The notes: generated by a model from the letters alone, not told the origin. DNA of 15,959 nt from Rhizobium sp. (GCA_003527225.1 DPXQ01000049.1:1-15959); one strand, 5' to 3'; counted from the first letter of the stretch, positions 1 through 7,500 are shown. Made by a program: numbers and translations.

Positions 1-16
1 TGCTTTCGTTATTGCC

Positions 17-22
17 GATATG
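17..22 (+). promoter_or_regulatory. possible -10 element of the SRP RNA gene
   Basis: GATATG lies 7 bases before the first G-rich pairing segment of the SRP RNA, the right distance for a -10 hexamer. The matching -35 would fall before the window starts, so this cannot be tested here. The call rests on position and a partial match only. Confidence 0.3.
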
Positions 23-26
23 TGCT

Positions 27-125
27 CCCGGGAGGTTGGTGGTGGACGAGCCAGTCGCCAACCGGGTCAGGTCCAGAAGGAAGCAGCCCTAACGAGCACG
101 GCACGGGTCATCGTGCCAGCCTCCC
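27..125 (+). ncRNA. ffs: small signal recognition particle RNA (4.5S type)
   Basis: RNA core of the bacterial signal recognition particle. It binds Ffh and recruits FtsY for co-translational targeting of membrane proteins. The near-invariant helix 8 block is present at 66-89 (GTCAGG, then GGAAGCAGCC), with the asymmetric loop that binds the Ffh M domain. The ends pair: 30-39 (GGGAGGTTGG) with 116-125 (CCAGCCTCCC), one G-U wobble. Length of about 97-100 nt fits the small bacterial class without an Alu domain. The apical tetraloop at 75-78 reads AGAA between TCC and GGA, where E. coli has GGAA, so it is not a GNRA loop. It lies just upstream of dnaX, the arrangement I expect in rhizobia. Exact ends are inferred from the pairing; a protein reading of this stretch is spurious. 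Confidence 0.93.
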
Positions 126-166
126 ACCTTCCGTTCCATATGGCCGGCAGGGATGCAGGGTCAACG

Positions 167-183
167 TGCCCGACCATCGGGCA
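167..183 (+). other. hairpin between ffs and dnaX
   Basis: TGCCCGA (167-173), loop CCA, TCGGGCA (177-183): a perfect 7-bp stem with a 3-nt loop, 22 bases before the dnaX ATG. No T-run follows, so it is a poor intrinsic terminator. It could end the SRP RNA precursor, mark a processing site, or fold in the dnaX leader. Function not assigned. Confidence 0.4.
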
Positions 184-205
184 AACTTGAACGCTGGCAG
201 GGGCG

Positions 206-2083
206 ATGAGCGAATTCGAGCCGACAGCATCGACTGCAAACGGCACCGCAACGGGCTACAGGGTTCTGGCCCGGAAATACCGTCCCAAGGACTTCACCGA
301 CCTGATGGTCGGCCAGGAGCCGATGGTCAGGACGCTCACCAATGCGTTCGAGACGGGCCGCATTGCGCAAGCCTATATGCTGACCGGAGTCCGCGGCGTG
401 GGCAAGACCACGACGGCGCGCATTCTCGCCCGCGCGCTCAACTACAAGACTGCCGACATAGACAAGCCAACGATCGACCTCAAGATTCCGGGCGAGCATT
501 GCCAGGCGATTATGGAAGGCCGGCATGTCGATGTGATCGAGATGGACGCCGCCTCCCATACCGGTATCGATGACATACGCGAGATCATCGAGCAGGTGCG
601 CTACCGCCCTGTTTCCGCGCGCTACAAGGTCTATATCATCGACGAAGTGCACATGCTGTCGAACCAGGCCTTCAACGGCCTGCTGAAGACGCTCGAGGAG
701 CCGCCCGAGCATGTGAAGTTCATCTTCGCCACCACTGAAATCCGCAAGGTCCCGATCACCGTGCTGTCGCGCTGCCAGCGTTTCGACCTGAGGCGGATCG
801 GCGCCGGCGACCTGGTCGGCCTTTTCTCGACCATTGCCTCGAAGGAAGGGATTTCGGCCGACGAGGAAGCCCTGGCAATGATCGCCAGGGCGGCGGAGGG
901 CTCTGCCCGCGACGGCCTTTCCCTGCTCGATCAGGCGATCGCCCATGGCAGCGGCACAGTCAGGGCCGAAGCCGTGCGAGCCATGCTCGGCCTTGCCGAT
1001 CGCGCCCGCATCGTCGACCTCTTCGAGCTGATCGTCAGGGGAGATGTCTCGGCGGCGCTCGCGGAGTTCGGCGGGCAGTATGAGGCCGGCGCCAGTCCGA
1101 CGGTGGTCCTGACCGACCTTGCCGACTTCACCCATCTCGTCACGCGTCTCAAATATATTCCCTCCGCATCCCAGGACCTCTCGCTTAGCGAAGTGGAACG
1201 GGTTCGCGGCGCCGAACTTGCCGACCGCATCGCCGTCTCGACCCTTTCGCGGATCTGGCAGATGCTGCTGAAGGGTATTCCGGAGGCCGAGAATTCGTCG
1301 CGGCCCGCGGGTGCCGCCGAAATGGTTATCATCCGGCTTGCCCATGCCGCCCACCTACCCTCCCCGGAGGATGCCGCGCGGCGTCTGGCGGATATGGCCC
1401 GCGAGGGACAGGGAGACGGCCCAACGGCATCGGCTCCGCGAGGTGGCAATGGCGTCGGGCCGCAGGCGTCCTACAGGACGGCGGCGGTGGCGCAGCAAGC
1501 CATCGAGACCAGCCCGCGCCCTGCGAGCGGCTTGCCGACAGCGCACCTTCAAAGCGTACCGATGAGTGAACCCTCACCCATCGTGGTCGGACGCAGCGAT
1601 ACGAAACCGGCCGAGGCGCCGGTTCCCAAGGTGGCCGTCAATTCGCTGGATGACATTGCCGAACTCTGCACCAGGAACCGCGACCCGAAGCTGAAGGCGC
1701 TGCTGCGCAACTATGTCCGCCTTGTGCGGCTGGAGCCGGGCCGGCTCGAGGTCAATCTGCCGGCCGAGGCTCCCAAGACGCTTGCCGGGGACCTGCAGCG
1801 GCGTCTGGAGGAATGGACCGAGATCCGCTGGATGGTGATCCTCAGCCGCGATGCGGGAGAGCCGACCTTGGCGGAAACCGAGACCTCCAATCGCGAGGCG
1901 AGACTGCTCGACGCACGGCAGGATCCTGACGTCGCCGCCATCTTGTCGCGCTTCCCGGGCGCCAGGATCACCGATGTGCGCATCCGCGCCACCGAGGCCG
2001 AGAACGACGAAGCGCTGAACCTTCCGGCGGCGGCCGAATCGGCCGAAGGCGACATCCTGCCCGGCGACGACATCGAGTTCTGA
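206..2083 (+). CDS. dnaX: DNA polymerase III subunit gamma/tau
   Basis: Clamp-loader ATPase subunit that loads the beta clamp and, as tau, ties polymerase cores to the replisome; cytoplasmic. 625 aa. AAA+ landmarks are clear: Walker A GVRGVGKT (61-68), Walker B IIDEVHM (144-150), sensor-1 FIFATTE (172-178) and the SRC arginine-finger motif (188-190). A proline/alanine-rich linker (about 390-465) leads to the C-terminal region that contacts the polymerase. Of the four zinc-ligand cysteines of E. coli DnaX (C64, C73, C76, C79), only the last seems kept, as C99 in GEHCQAI; the first aligns with Y80. No A-AAA-AAG slippery heptamer was seen, so a separate gamma form by the E. coli frameshift is not supported. 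The ATG was chosen because homology begins soon after ([10 protein letters not shown]); the ribosome site GGCAGGGG is modest. ybaB follows after 41 bases. Confidence 0.96.
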   Translation: MSEFEPTASTANGTATGYRVLARKYRPKDFTDLMVGQEPMVRTLTNAFETGRIAQAYMLTGVRGVGKTTTARILARALNYKTADIDKPTIDLKIPGEHCQAIMEGRHVDVIEMDAASHTGIDDIREIIEQVRYRPVSARYKVYIIDEVHMLSNQAFNGLLKTLEEPPEHVKFIFATTEIRKVPITVLSRCQRFDLRRIGAGDLVGLFSTIASKEGISADEEALAMIARAAEGSARDGLSLLDQAIAHGSGTVRAEAVRAMLGLADRARIVDLFELIVRGDVSAALAEFGGQYEAGASPTVVLTDLADFTHLVTRLKYIPSASQDLSLSEVERVRGAELADRIAVSTLSRIWQMLLKGIPEAENSSRPAGAAEMVIIRLAHAAHLPSPEDAARRLADMAREGQGDGPTASAPRGGNGVGPQASYRTAAVAQQAIETSPRPASGLPTAHLQSVPMSEPSPIVVGRSDTKPAEAPVPKVAVNSLDDIAELCTRNRDPKLKALLRNYVRLVRLEPGRLEVNLPAEAPKTLAGDLQRRLEEWTEIRWMVILSRDAGEPTLAETETSNREARLLDARQDPDVAAILSRFPGARITDVRIRATEAENDEALNLPAAAESAEGDILPGDDIEF

Positions 2084-2124
2084 CGACAACCGGCTTTAGC
2101 CAAGACATCAAGGAGACAGAGACT

Positions 2125-2448
2125 ATGCGCGACATCATGGGCATGATGGGCAAGGTCAAGGAAATGCAGGCCAAGATGGAAAAGATGCAGGCGGAAATCG
2201 CCGCTCTGGAAGTCGAAGGCAATTCGGGCGGCGGTCTTGTCATCGTGACGATGACCGGCAAGGGCGAATTGAAGGGCCTGAAGATCGATCCATCGCTCTT
2301 CAAGGAGGAAGAGGTCGAAATCCTCGAAGACCTGATCGTCGCCGCCCACAAGGACGCCAAGGACAAAGCCGAAGCGGTAATGGCGGAGAAGACGAAGGAA
2401 ATGACAGCCGGTCTGCCGATTCCGCCCGGCATGAAGCTGCCGTTCTGA
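2125..2448 (+). CDS. ybaB: YbaB/EbfC family nucleoid-associated protein
   Basis: Small dimeric DNA-binding protein of the YbaB/EbfC family, linked in other bacteria to nucleoid organisation and gene regulation and commonly encoded between dnaX and recR. 107 aa, the normal family size. The N-terminal part (about 1-30) is a methionine/lysine/glutamate-rich helix ([20 protein letters not shown]), typical of the long dimerising helix. The central segment ([19 protein letters not shown]) matches the family's beta-sheet core, and the end ([12 protein letters not shown]) is the usual conserved C-terminus. A strong ribosome site (AAGGAGA, 2110-2116) fixes the ATG at 2125. It is probably co-transcribed with dnaX. 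Its exact role in this organism cannot be read from sequence. Confidence 0.94.
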   Translation: MRDIMGMMGKVKEMQAKMEKMQAEIAALEVEGNSGGGLVIVTMTGKGELKGLKIDPSLFKEEEVEILEDLIVAAHKDAKDKAEAVMAEKTKEMTAGLPIPPGMKLPF

Positions 2449-2792
2449 TCGAACATTACCCCCCAACCAGTCGCCGGTGCGGGACGCCGTGGTGCCTTTG
2501 GCCTCGCTGTTTCCCCTTGTCGGCGAACCTGCGCGAGTCGATCGCGTAGTCCTACCGCTGTGCTACGCACATGCCTGCGGTGGATCGGTCGGACGCCCGC
2601 CCAACGGACTACGCGCCGCGGCGATTGCCCGAGAATTCTGTTACACTGAAGGTCCCGTTCGGTTCATTTTCGATCACGGCGCCTCACACACTGTTGATGG
2701 CGGCTTCCGGAATAAACCTTCCTCTCCAGTTGTCTCAGTCCGCGAACGCTCCAGCAACGGCGCGTTCGAACCTGACATGATGGAGATTTCCC
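2449..2792. other. non-coding stretch between ybaB and acfC-like gene
   Basis: 344 bases with no supportable gene. Open frames here run through the acfC start in another frame or sit antisense to ybaB, and none has a protein I recognise. The stretch holds the nested inverted repeat at 2543-2615. I looked for a promoter for the downstream gene. TTGCCC (2625) with TTACAC (2641) is spaced only 10 bases, and TTGATG (2694) has no -10 at the right distance, so no promoter is called. No clear intrinsic terminator follows ybaB. Confidence 0.6.
2543..2615. repeat. nested inverted repeat, about 73 bp, strongly foldable
   Basis: CGCGTAGTCC (2543-2552) is perfectly complementary to GGACTACGCG (2606-2615), ten paired bases. 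Inside, ACCGCTGTGC (2554-2563) folds back around loop TAC onto GCACA (2567-2571) and, after a 5-nt bulge, GCGGT (2577-2581), giving another ten pairs. An alternative pairing, GCGTAG (2544-2549) with CTACGC (2563-2568), would compete with both. The 24 bases 2582-2605 are unpaired or weakly paired. It could be an intergenic palindromic repeat of the kind known in rhizobia (RIME-like), a cruciform, or a leader RNA for the downstream gene. Copy number in the genome is unknown from this window. Confidence 0.55.
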
Positions 2793-3593
2793 ATGCGTTT
2801 TACTATAGTTCTTTCCGCAGCCCTTCTGGGGCTCGCCCCGGCTGCCTTCTGCGAGGAAAGCAAGCTTTACGATCCTTCGATCAAGCACCAGCCCAAGGAC
2901 GGGGTGGTTCGCTTTTACGGTGCGGGCGGGCCGCATACTGCATTCCAGAAGGTCGCCGATGCGTGGAAGGCGAAGACCGGCATGACGGTAGAAATCACCG
3001 CCGGACCGGAGTCCACATGGTCGGCCAAGGCGCAAGCCGATGCGGATATTCTGTGGGGAACATCCGAGCAGTCGATGACGGCCTTCCTCGAGACTTACAA
3101 GACCTTTTCTTCAGATCAGGTCGAGCCGATCTATGTCCGGCCCACCATCATCGCCGTCAGGAAGGGCAATCCGAAGGGTATCCATGGCTTTGACGATCTG
3201 CTCCGAGACGGCATCAAGACCGTCGTGACGGAAGGCGCGGGCATTGCCAACACGTCCGGCACGGGAACCTGGGAAGACGTGGCCGACCGGCTGGGCCGGC
3301 TGGACGATATCCGCGCCTTCCGGCGCAACATCGTCGACTTCAGCAAGGGCTCAGGCGCGAGCCTCAAGGCCTGTCAGGCAAAGGATGCCGATGCCTGGGT
3401 CACCTGGCCGGATTGGCCGGTAACCCATTCGGACATCCTGGAACAGGTTGACCTTGCTCCCGAACGGACGATCTGGCGGGACGTTAACATCGCCCAGTCG
3501 CCCGAGGCCGACCCTGAAACAGCCGAATTCCTCGCATTTCTGGTAACGCGGGAAGCGCAGGCGCTGATGGCGACCGAGGGCTGGGTGCGCTAA
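2793..3593 (+). CDS. AcfC-like periplasmic substrate-binding protein
   Basis: Probable exported binding protein of the AcfC/ModA-like type II periplasmic-binding fold. 266 aa. The N-terminus is a signal peptide (MRFTIVLSAALLGLAPAAFC, cleavage near residue 20). The mature part has the AcfC pattern: RFYGAGGPHTAFQKVADAW (40-58), EITAGPESTW (67-76), DADILWGTSEQSM (83-95), EPIYVRPTIIAVRKGNPKGI (111-130), and GAGIANTSGTGTW with a following D (148-160). The ligand is unknown; relatives suggest an anion or small organic acid. AcfC was named as an accessory colonisation factor in Vibrio cholerae, but nothing here implies virulence. ATG 2793 follows TGGAGA (2781-2786). No permease or ATPase gene is adjacent, so it is an orphan binding protein, and it lies between ybaB and recR, which are usually neighbours. 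Codon use looks like the flanking genes. Family call fairly firm, function open. Confidence 0.82.
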   Translation: MRFTIVLSAALLGLAPAAFCEESKLYDPSIKHQPKDGVVRFYGAGGPHTAFQKVADAWKAKTGMTVEITAGPESTWSAKAQADADILWGTSEQSMTAFLETYKTFSSDQVEPIYVRPTIIAVRKGNPKGIHGFDDLLRDGIKTVVTEGAGIANTSGTGTWEDVADRLGRLDDIRAFRRNIVDFSKGSGASLKACQAKDADAWVTWPDWPVTHSDILEQVDLAPERTIWRDVNIAQSPEADPETAEFLAFLVTREAQALMATEGWVR

Positions 3594-3610
3594 GCTCAGG
3601 CCGATATTGA

Positions 3611-3638
3611 GGGCCTGGCGGCGCCAACCGCCCGGCCC
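3611..3638 (+). terminator. GC-rich hairpin after the acfC-like gene
   Basis: GGGCCTGGCGG (3611-3621), loop CGCCAA, CCGCCCGGCCC (3628-3638): ten pairs with one T-C mismatch, starting 18 bases after the stop codon. No T-run follows, so it may need Rho or act as a 3' stabilising stem rather than an intrinsic terminator. It separates the gene from recR. Confidence 0.45.
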
Positions 3639-3748
3639 CCAGGTGCCCTTCGAGCATTACGGCGCCACCATGGCTACAATCCGGATTTTCGTCAGTCGCG
3701 CCCCTTTCAATGATTTCGTTTGCCGGTGATATCGGCTAAAAGCGGCCA

Positions 3749-4354
3749 ATGGCAAAGCGAGTCACCGGCCCCGAAATCGAAAAACTCATCCAGCTCCTGG
3801 CAAAGGTGCCCGGGCTCGGGCCCCGTTCGGCCCGGCGGGCGGCGCTGCACTTGATCAAGAAGAAGGATCAGTTGATGGGTCCCTTGGCGCATGCCATGGG
3901 CGAGGCCTTCGACAAGGTCAAGATCTGCTCCCATTGCGGCAATGTCGACACCGTCGATCCCTGTACCGTATGCACCGACGAGCGCCGCGACCAGACGGTC
4001 ATCATCGTCGTCGAGGATGTCTCCGATCTTTGGGCACTGGAGCGCGCCGGCGCGATGAATGCCGCCTATCATGTGCTCGGCGGCACGCTGTCGCCACTCG
4101 ACGGGATCGGCCCGGACGATCTGAACATCAAGGGGCTGATCGACCGTGTGGCGAAGGGCGGTATCCGCGAGATCATCATCGCCGTCAACGCCACAGTCGA
4201 AGGACAAACCACAGCACACTATATAACCGATCATCTGGCCGGGCTGGACGTGAAGATCACGCGGCTCGCGCACGGCGTGCCGGTCGGCGGCGAGCTCGAC
4301 TATCTCGACGAAGGCACACTCTCGGCTGCGCTGAGAGCACGGACCGCCATCTGA
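3749..4354 (+). CDS. recR: recombination mediator protein RecR
   Basis: Works with RecO/RecF to load RecA on SSB-coated single-stranded DNA in gap repair; cytoplasmic, ring-forming. 201 aa, the usual family length. The helix-hairpin-helix lies near residues 18-35 ([20 protein letters not shown]). The four-cysteine zinc motif is complete: C60, C63, C72, C75. The Toprim domain starts at VIIVVED (84-90) and continues through the conserved [13 protein letters not shown] stretch. The C-terminal segment [12 protein letters not shown] is the family's conserved end. ATG 3749 has only a weak ribosome site, but family homology begins at once, which supports it. It normally follows ybaB directly; here the acfC-like gene and its hairpin intervene, so recR may need its own promoter. 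TACAAT at 3675-3680 is a possible -10 without a good -35. Confidence 0.95.
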   Translation: MAKRVTGPEIEKLIQLLAKVPGLGPRSARRAALHLIKKKDQLMGPLAHAMGEAFDKVKICSHCGNVDTVDPCTVCTDERRDQTVIIVVEDVSDLWALERAGAMNAAYHVLGGTLSPLDGIGPDDLNIKGLIDRVAKGGIREIIIAVNATVEGQTTAHYITDHLAGLDVKITRLAHGVPVGGELDYLDEGTLSAALRARTAI

Positions 4355-4393
4355 ACTCTCGGCAGCCGCCGCAGCCGACATGAGAGGATTATC

Positions 4394-5632
4394 ATGCGTC
4401 TTGTCCTTCCGGTAATCGCATTCCTTCTGGGTCTCTTTCCCGCATTCGCCGGGGCGGTGGACAAGAGCGCGGTCGAAGAACAGTTCCAGACATGGCTGCA
4501 GAAGGATCTCTGGCCGCAGGCCGAGAAAGCAGGCGTTTCGCGGCTAGGGTTCGAAAAGGCGATCGCCGGTCTGCGGCTCAATTGGGACCTGCCCGATCTT
4601 GTTCCCCCGGGTTCCGCGCCGCCGAAGGAGCGCAAGCAGAGCCAGGCGGAGTTTTCATCTCCCGGAGCCTATTTCTCCGAAAAGCGGCTGCAGGGGCTGG
4701 CGGCCAGCGGCCGCAATCTGACGGAGCGCTACGCATCGACGCTGAAGAAGATCGAGGCTGCCTATGGCGTGCCGGGCTCCGTCGTGGTCGCGATCTGGGG
4801 ACGCGAATCGGGCTTCGGCCAGGCGAAACTCCCCTATTCCGCGATGGAAGTGCTAGCGACCAAGGCCTTCATGTCCACGCGCAAGGATCTCTTCCGGCGC
4901 GAGCTGATCTCGGCACTGCATATGATCGACGGCGGCGATATCAGCGCTTCCAGAATGATGGGATCATGGGCCGGAGCCCTCGGCCAACCGCAATTCATGC
5001 CGACGAGCTATCTGAAGCACGCCGTCGACTTCGACGGCGACGGCCATCGCGACATCTGGGGTTCGGTGCCGGACAGCCTGGCATCCATAGCCAACTATCT
5101 GTCGCAGCGCGGCTGGCAGCGCGGGCGCGACTGGGGCTTTGAAGTAGCCATCCCTGCAGGCGTTTCATGCGCGCAGGAGGGTCCGGATCGCGCCAAGCCG
5201 TTGTCCGCATGGACCTCCCAGGGGATCACGCGGATTTCGGGCAAGCGATTTCCAGCCAGCGAAATGGGCGCGTCGACCATGATGCTGGTGCCGGCAGGCA
5301 CGCACGGGCCCGAATTTCTGGTTAGCCCGAATTTCTACGTGCTGAAGGAATACAACAACTCCGACCTCTACGCGCTCTTCATCGGCAATCTCGCCGACCG
5401 GATCGCCTATGGCGGCGGCGGATTTGCAGCAAGCTGGGGCGATGTAGGCAAGATGCTGCGTTCTGACGTGCTCGCCATGCAACAGGCCCTCGTCGCCAAG
5501 GGATATGATGTCGGCAATGTCGACGGGCTTCCCGGCTACAAGACACGACGCTCGCTGGGCGACTGGCAGCAGAAGAACGGGATACCCCCAACCTGCTTCC
5601 CAGATGCATCCCTGAAAACGAGGCTGCGATAA
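4394..5632 (+). CDS. lytic murein transglycosylase (MltB/SLT_2 family, GH103) with peptidoglycan-binding domain
   Basis: Cleaves the MurNAc-GlcNAc bond of peptidoglycan with 1,6-anhydro product formation; acts in the periplasm. 412 aa. A signal peptide (1-21, LVLPVIAFLLGLFPAFAGA) has no lipobox, so it is probably soluble rather than a lipoprotein like E. coli MltB. The catalytic domain spans about 25-335. The catalytic glutamate is likely E138 in WGRESGFG (135-142); GALGQPQFMPTSYL (194-207) and VDFDGDGHRDIW (211-222) are family signatures. Residues about 350-410 form a PG_binding_1 domain (LAMQQALVAKGYDVGNVDG, then KTRRSLGDWQQKNG). The ribosome site AGAGGA (4383-4388) supports ATG 4394. It lies 39 bases after recR, possibly co-transcribed, and its stop is 6 bases from the stop of the opposing exporter gene. 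Confidence 0.94.
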   Translation: MRLVLPVIAFLLGLFPAFAGAVDKSAVEEQFQTWLQKDLWPQAEKAGVSRLGFEKAIAGLRLNWDLPDLVPPGSAPPKERKQSQAEFSSPGAYFSEKRLQGLAASGRNLTERYASTLKKIEAAYGVPGSVVVAIWGRESGFGQAKLPYSAMEVLATKAFMSTRKDLFRRELISALHMIDGGDISASRMMGSWAGALGQPQFMPTSYLKHAVDFDGDGHRDIWGSVPDSLASIANYLSQRGWQRGRDWGFEVAIPAGVSCAQEGPDRAKPLSAWTSQGITRISGKRFPASEMGASTMMLVPAGTHGPEFLVSPNFYVLKEYNNSDLYALFIGNLADRIAYGGGGFAASWGDVGKMLRSDVLAMQQALVAKGYDVGNVDGLPGYKTRRSLGDWQQKNGIPPTCFPDASLKTRLR

Positions 5633-5638
5633 CCGTCT

Positions 5639-7267
5639 TCAGTGCGGGTCGATATGCGCCTGATGGAAGACATCGTCGGCAGGCGGGATGGCCTGACGCT
5701 CGATCATCCGATGGACACGCGGCTTGGCAGAGCCGCGATGGAGAGCCAATAGCCGATCGGTCGTCTCCGCATCCGCCTTGGTTCTGCGCTGGTTGTGGCG
5801 CACATAGTCGACCCAGGTCGGGGTATGGTAGCTTTCGGTCCAGATATCGGGGTTTTCCAGATCGCGCATGAGCGTCCAGTTGCGCGCGCCGTCGCGGATG
5901 CGAATTCGCCTTCTCTCGACCATGACCGCAAGGAATTCCGGAAGATCCTCGTCCTCGATTTCGTAGTCTATCTGAACCACGATCGGCCCGCTGCGCGGCT
6001 TGATCTCGAGGCGGAGCGGCGGCACATTGAAGCGGTTGAGCGGATCGAGGTCAAGGGACGCGAAGGCGGGCATCGCCAGCCAGAAGCCAATCGCTACGCC
6101 GAGGATCATCAGCATGCTCGAGGCGAGCAGCGCATTCCCCGCGCCATGGTTCTCGGCAACCTGCCCCCACAGCCAGCTTCCCGTCGCCATGCCCCCGAAT
6201 GTCGCCGTCTGATAGAGCGACAGCGCCCTGCCGACCACCCAACGCGGGGCCGAAAGCTGCACCACCGTATTGAAAAGCGACAAAGCCAACACCCAGCAGG
6301 CCCCTGCGAGAAGAAGGGCGATACCCGTGATCCAGCCGGATGTGCTCGCGCCCGTCACCGCCGCGCTGAGGGCAAATCCCGCAAAGGCACAGCGCACGAT
6401 GTCTTCACTGGACAGGACTTCGCGCAGCCGCGCGTTTGCAAGCGCTCCGCCGATCGCTCCTGCACCGAATGCCCCCAGCAATGCGCCGTAGGTCAGCGGG
6501 CCGCCGCCCACCAGATCGCGTGCGACGATCGGCAGAAGCGCCAGAATTGCGACGGCGGTCAGGCCGAACACGAAACTGCGAAACAGGACCTTTCCGATAT
6601 TCGGCGACATGGCCACATAGCGCAGGCCCGCCGAGATGGCCGCCCCGAGCTGTTCACGCGGCAAGGTGGACTGGGGAACTTCCGGCCGCCAGCGGTAGAG
6701 TGCAAAGATCAGCGCGAAGTAACTCAGCGTATTGACCGCGAAGGCCGCCGCAGCTCCGGCCATGGCAACGATCATGCCGCCGATCGCCGGGCCGACGCTG
6801 CGGGTGATGTTGAAACCCATGCTGTTGAGCGAAACCGCGGCCGGAAGATCCTCGCGGGGAACCATATCCCCAATGGAGGCCTGCCAAGACGGATTGTTCA
6901 GCGCCGTGCCGCTGCCTATCAGAAAGGTGAAGAGCAGCAACGACCACGGCGTGATGAAACCCAAAAAGGCGAAAGTCGCCAGAAAAGCCGAGGCGGCAAG
7001 CATGAAGAATTGCGATAGAAGCATCACCTTGCGCCGGTCGAAGCTGTCGGCAACCGCACCCGACAAAAGCGAAAACAGCATGATCGGCAGGGTATTGGAC
7101 GCCTGCACGAGGGCTACCATGTTCTCGGAACGCGAAATGGAGGCCATCATCCAGGCCGCGCCGACGCCCTGGATCAGTCCGCCAAGATTGGAGGAGATGC
7201 TGGCAAACCATATGGTCCGGTAGAATTCGTTCCTCAGGGGAGCCAATGGCGATTTGCGATCCGGCAC
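5639..7267 (-). CDS. MFS transporter, EntS/MFS_3 type
   Basis: Inner-membrane proton-linked exporter of the major facilitator superfamily, the MFS_3 branch that includes the enterobactin exporter EntS and macrolide efflux proteins. Substrate unknown. 542 aa. Hydrophobic segments consistent with about 12 membrane helices occupy residues 15-430, with the loop 2-3 motif GAVADSFDRRKVM (70-82) and NNPSWQASIGDMV between helices 4 and 5. The last 110 residues are hydrophilic and cytoplasmic (from about LEIKPRSGPIVVQIDYEI), an extension usual for this family's full length. The start at 7267 is GTG, with AGGTGA about 8 bases upstream. An inverted-repeat operator overlaps the likely promoter, suggesting control by a repressor encoded elsewhere. 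It converges on the transglycosylase gene with a 6-base gap. The export direction is a family inference. Confidence 0.9.
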   Translation of the reverse strand: MPDRKSPLAPLRNEFYRTIWFASISSNLGGLIQGVGAAWMMASISRSENMVALVQASNTLPIMLFSLLSGAVADSFDRRKVMLLSQFFMLAASAFLATFAFLGFITPWSLLLFTFLIGSGTALNNPSWQASIGDMVPREDLPAAVSLNSMGFNITRSVGPAIGGMIVAMAGAAAAFAVNTLSYFALIFALYRWRPEVPQSTLPREQLGAAISAGLRYVAMSPNIGKVLFRSFVFGLTAVAILALLPIVARDLVGGGPLTYGALLGAFGAGAIGGALANARLREVLSSEDIVRCAFAGFALSAAVTGASTSGWITGIALLLAGACWVLALSLFNTVVQLSAPRWVVGRALSLYQTATFGGMATGSWLWGQVAENHGAGNALLASSMLMILGVAIGFWLAMPAFASLDLDPLNRFNVPPLRLEIKPRSGPIVVQIDYEIEDEDLPEFLAVMVERRRIRIRDGARNWTLMRDLENPDIWTESYHTPTWVDYVRHNQRRTKADAETTDRLLALHRGSAKPRVHRMIERQAIPPADDVFHQAHIDPH

Positions 7268-7294
7268 GTCCTATTCACCTGTTCCTCGACGATT

Positions 7295-7325
7295 TGCGAC
7301 ACCTACTATAAGCGCAAGTGTCGCA
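7295..7325. promoter_or_regulatory. 8-bp inverted-repeat operator over the exporter promoter
   Basis: TGCGACAC (7295-7302) and GTGTCGCA (7318-7325) are perfect inverted repeats around a 15-base spacer, centres 23 bp apart (about two helical turns). On the minus strand the spacer holds TATAGT (7310 to 7305), a 5/6 match to the -10 consensus, with TAGGCA (7334 to 7329) 18 bases upstream as a possible -35. One arm would cover the start site near 7298 and the other the -35/-10 spacer, a classic repressor layout. I do not recognise the motif as a known rhizobial box. Confidence 0.6.
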
Positions 7326-7393
7326 CCCTGCCTATCGGGCCTACCGCTGAAATGGTGAAAATGCCGGGGCATCGCATAGGGTTCTCGAAAAGC

Positions 7394-7422
7394 TTGCATT
7401 TCGGCGGCGGCGGGCGTATAAG
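7394..7422 (+). promoter_or_regulatory. sigma70-type promoter of the rimP-nusA-infB operon
   Basis: TTGCAT (7394-7399) and TATAAG (7417-7422) are separated by exactly 17 bases, and the -35 is preceded by GC as in rhizobial CTTG-type promoters. The expected start is near 7429, giving a leader of about 97 nt before rimP. No other candidate in the spacer is as good. Confidence 0.72.
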
Positions 7423-7447
7423 CCCTTTAAATTCTTGATCGACAGAT

Positions 7448-7480
7448 GAAGGGTGGGGCCGCAAGGACCCGCTCTTTTTT
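7448..7480 (+). terminator. intrinsic terminator hairpin in the rimP leader (likely attenuator)
   Basis: GTGGGGCC (7453-7460), GNRA loop GCAA (7461-7464), GGACCCGC (7465-7472), with one G-A mismatch and one G-T wobble. The stem can extend by GAAGG (7448-7452) pairing into the T-rich 3' side. TCTTTTTT (7473-7480) follows at once. It begins about 20 nt after the predicted start site and 45 bases before rimP, so it would stop transcription of the whole operon unless relieved. In E. coli the equivalent operon is autoregulated by NusA through leader termination; a similar role here is inference. Confidence 0.75.
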
Positions 7481-7500
7481 GTTGGCGATTGGGACAACCG

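Noticed and set aside
22..573. Open frame through the SRP RNA and the start of dnaX
   Set aside because: It covers a structured RNA gene and then runs out of frame through dnaX; the protein is compositionally odd and unrecognised.
2625..2646. TTGCCC/TTACAC as a promoter for the acfC-like gene
   Set aside because: The spacing is only 10 bases, far from the 16-18 needed.
2477..3193. 238-codon frame overlapping the spacer and the acfC-like gene
   Set aside because: The acfC frame has a signal peptide and family motifs in the same DNA. This frame has neither, and its 5' part runs through the palindromic element.
5795..7018. 407-codon plus-strand frame over the exporter gene
   Set aside because: Low-complexity Arg/Gln/Ala-rich product, the complement of membrane-protein codons. 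The minus-strand MFS gene explains the region.
7361..7372. ATGCC-GG-GGCAT palindrome upstream of the rimP promoter
   Set aside because: Arms are only five bases with no supporting context; expected by chance in GC-rich DNA.
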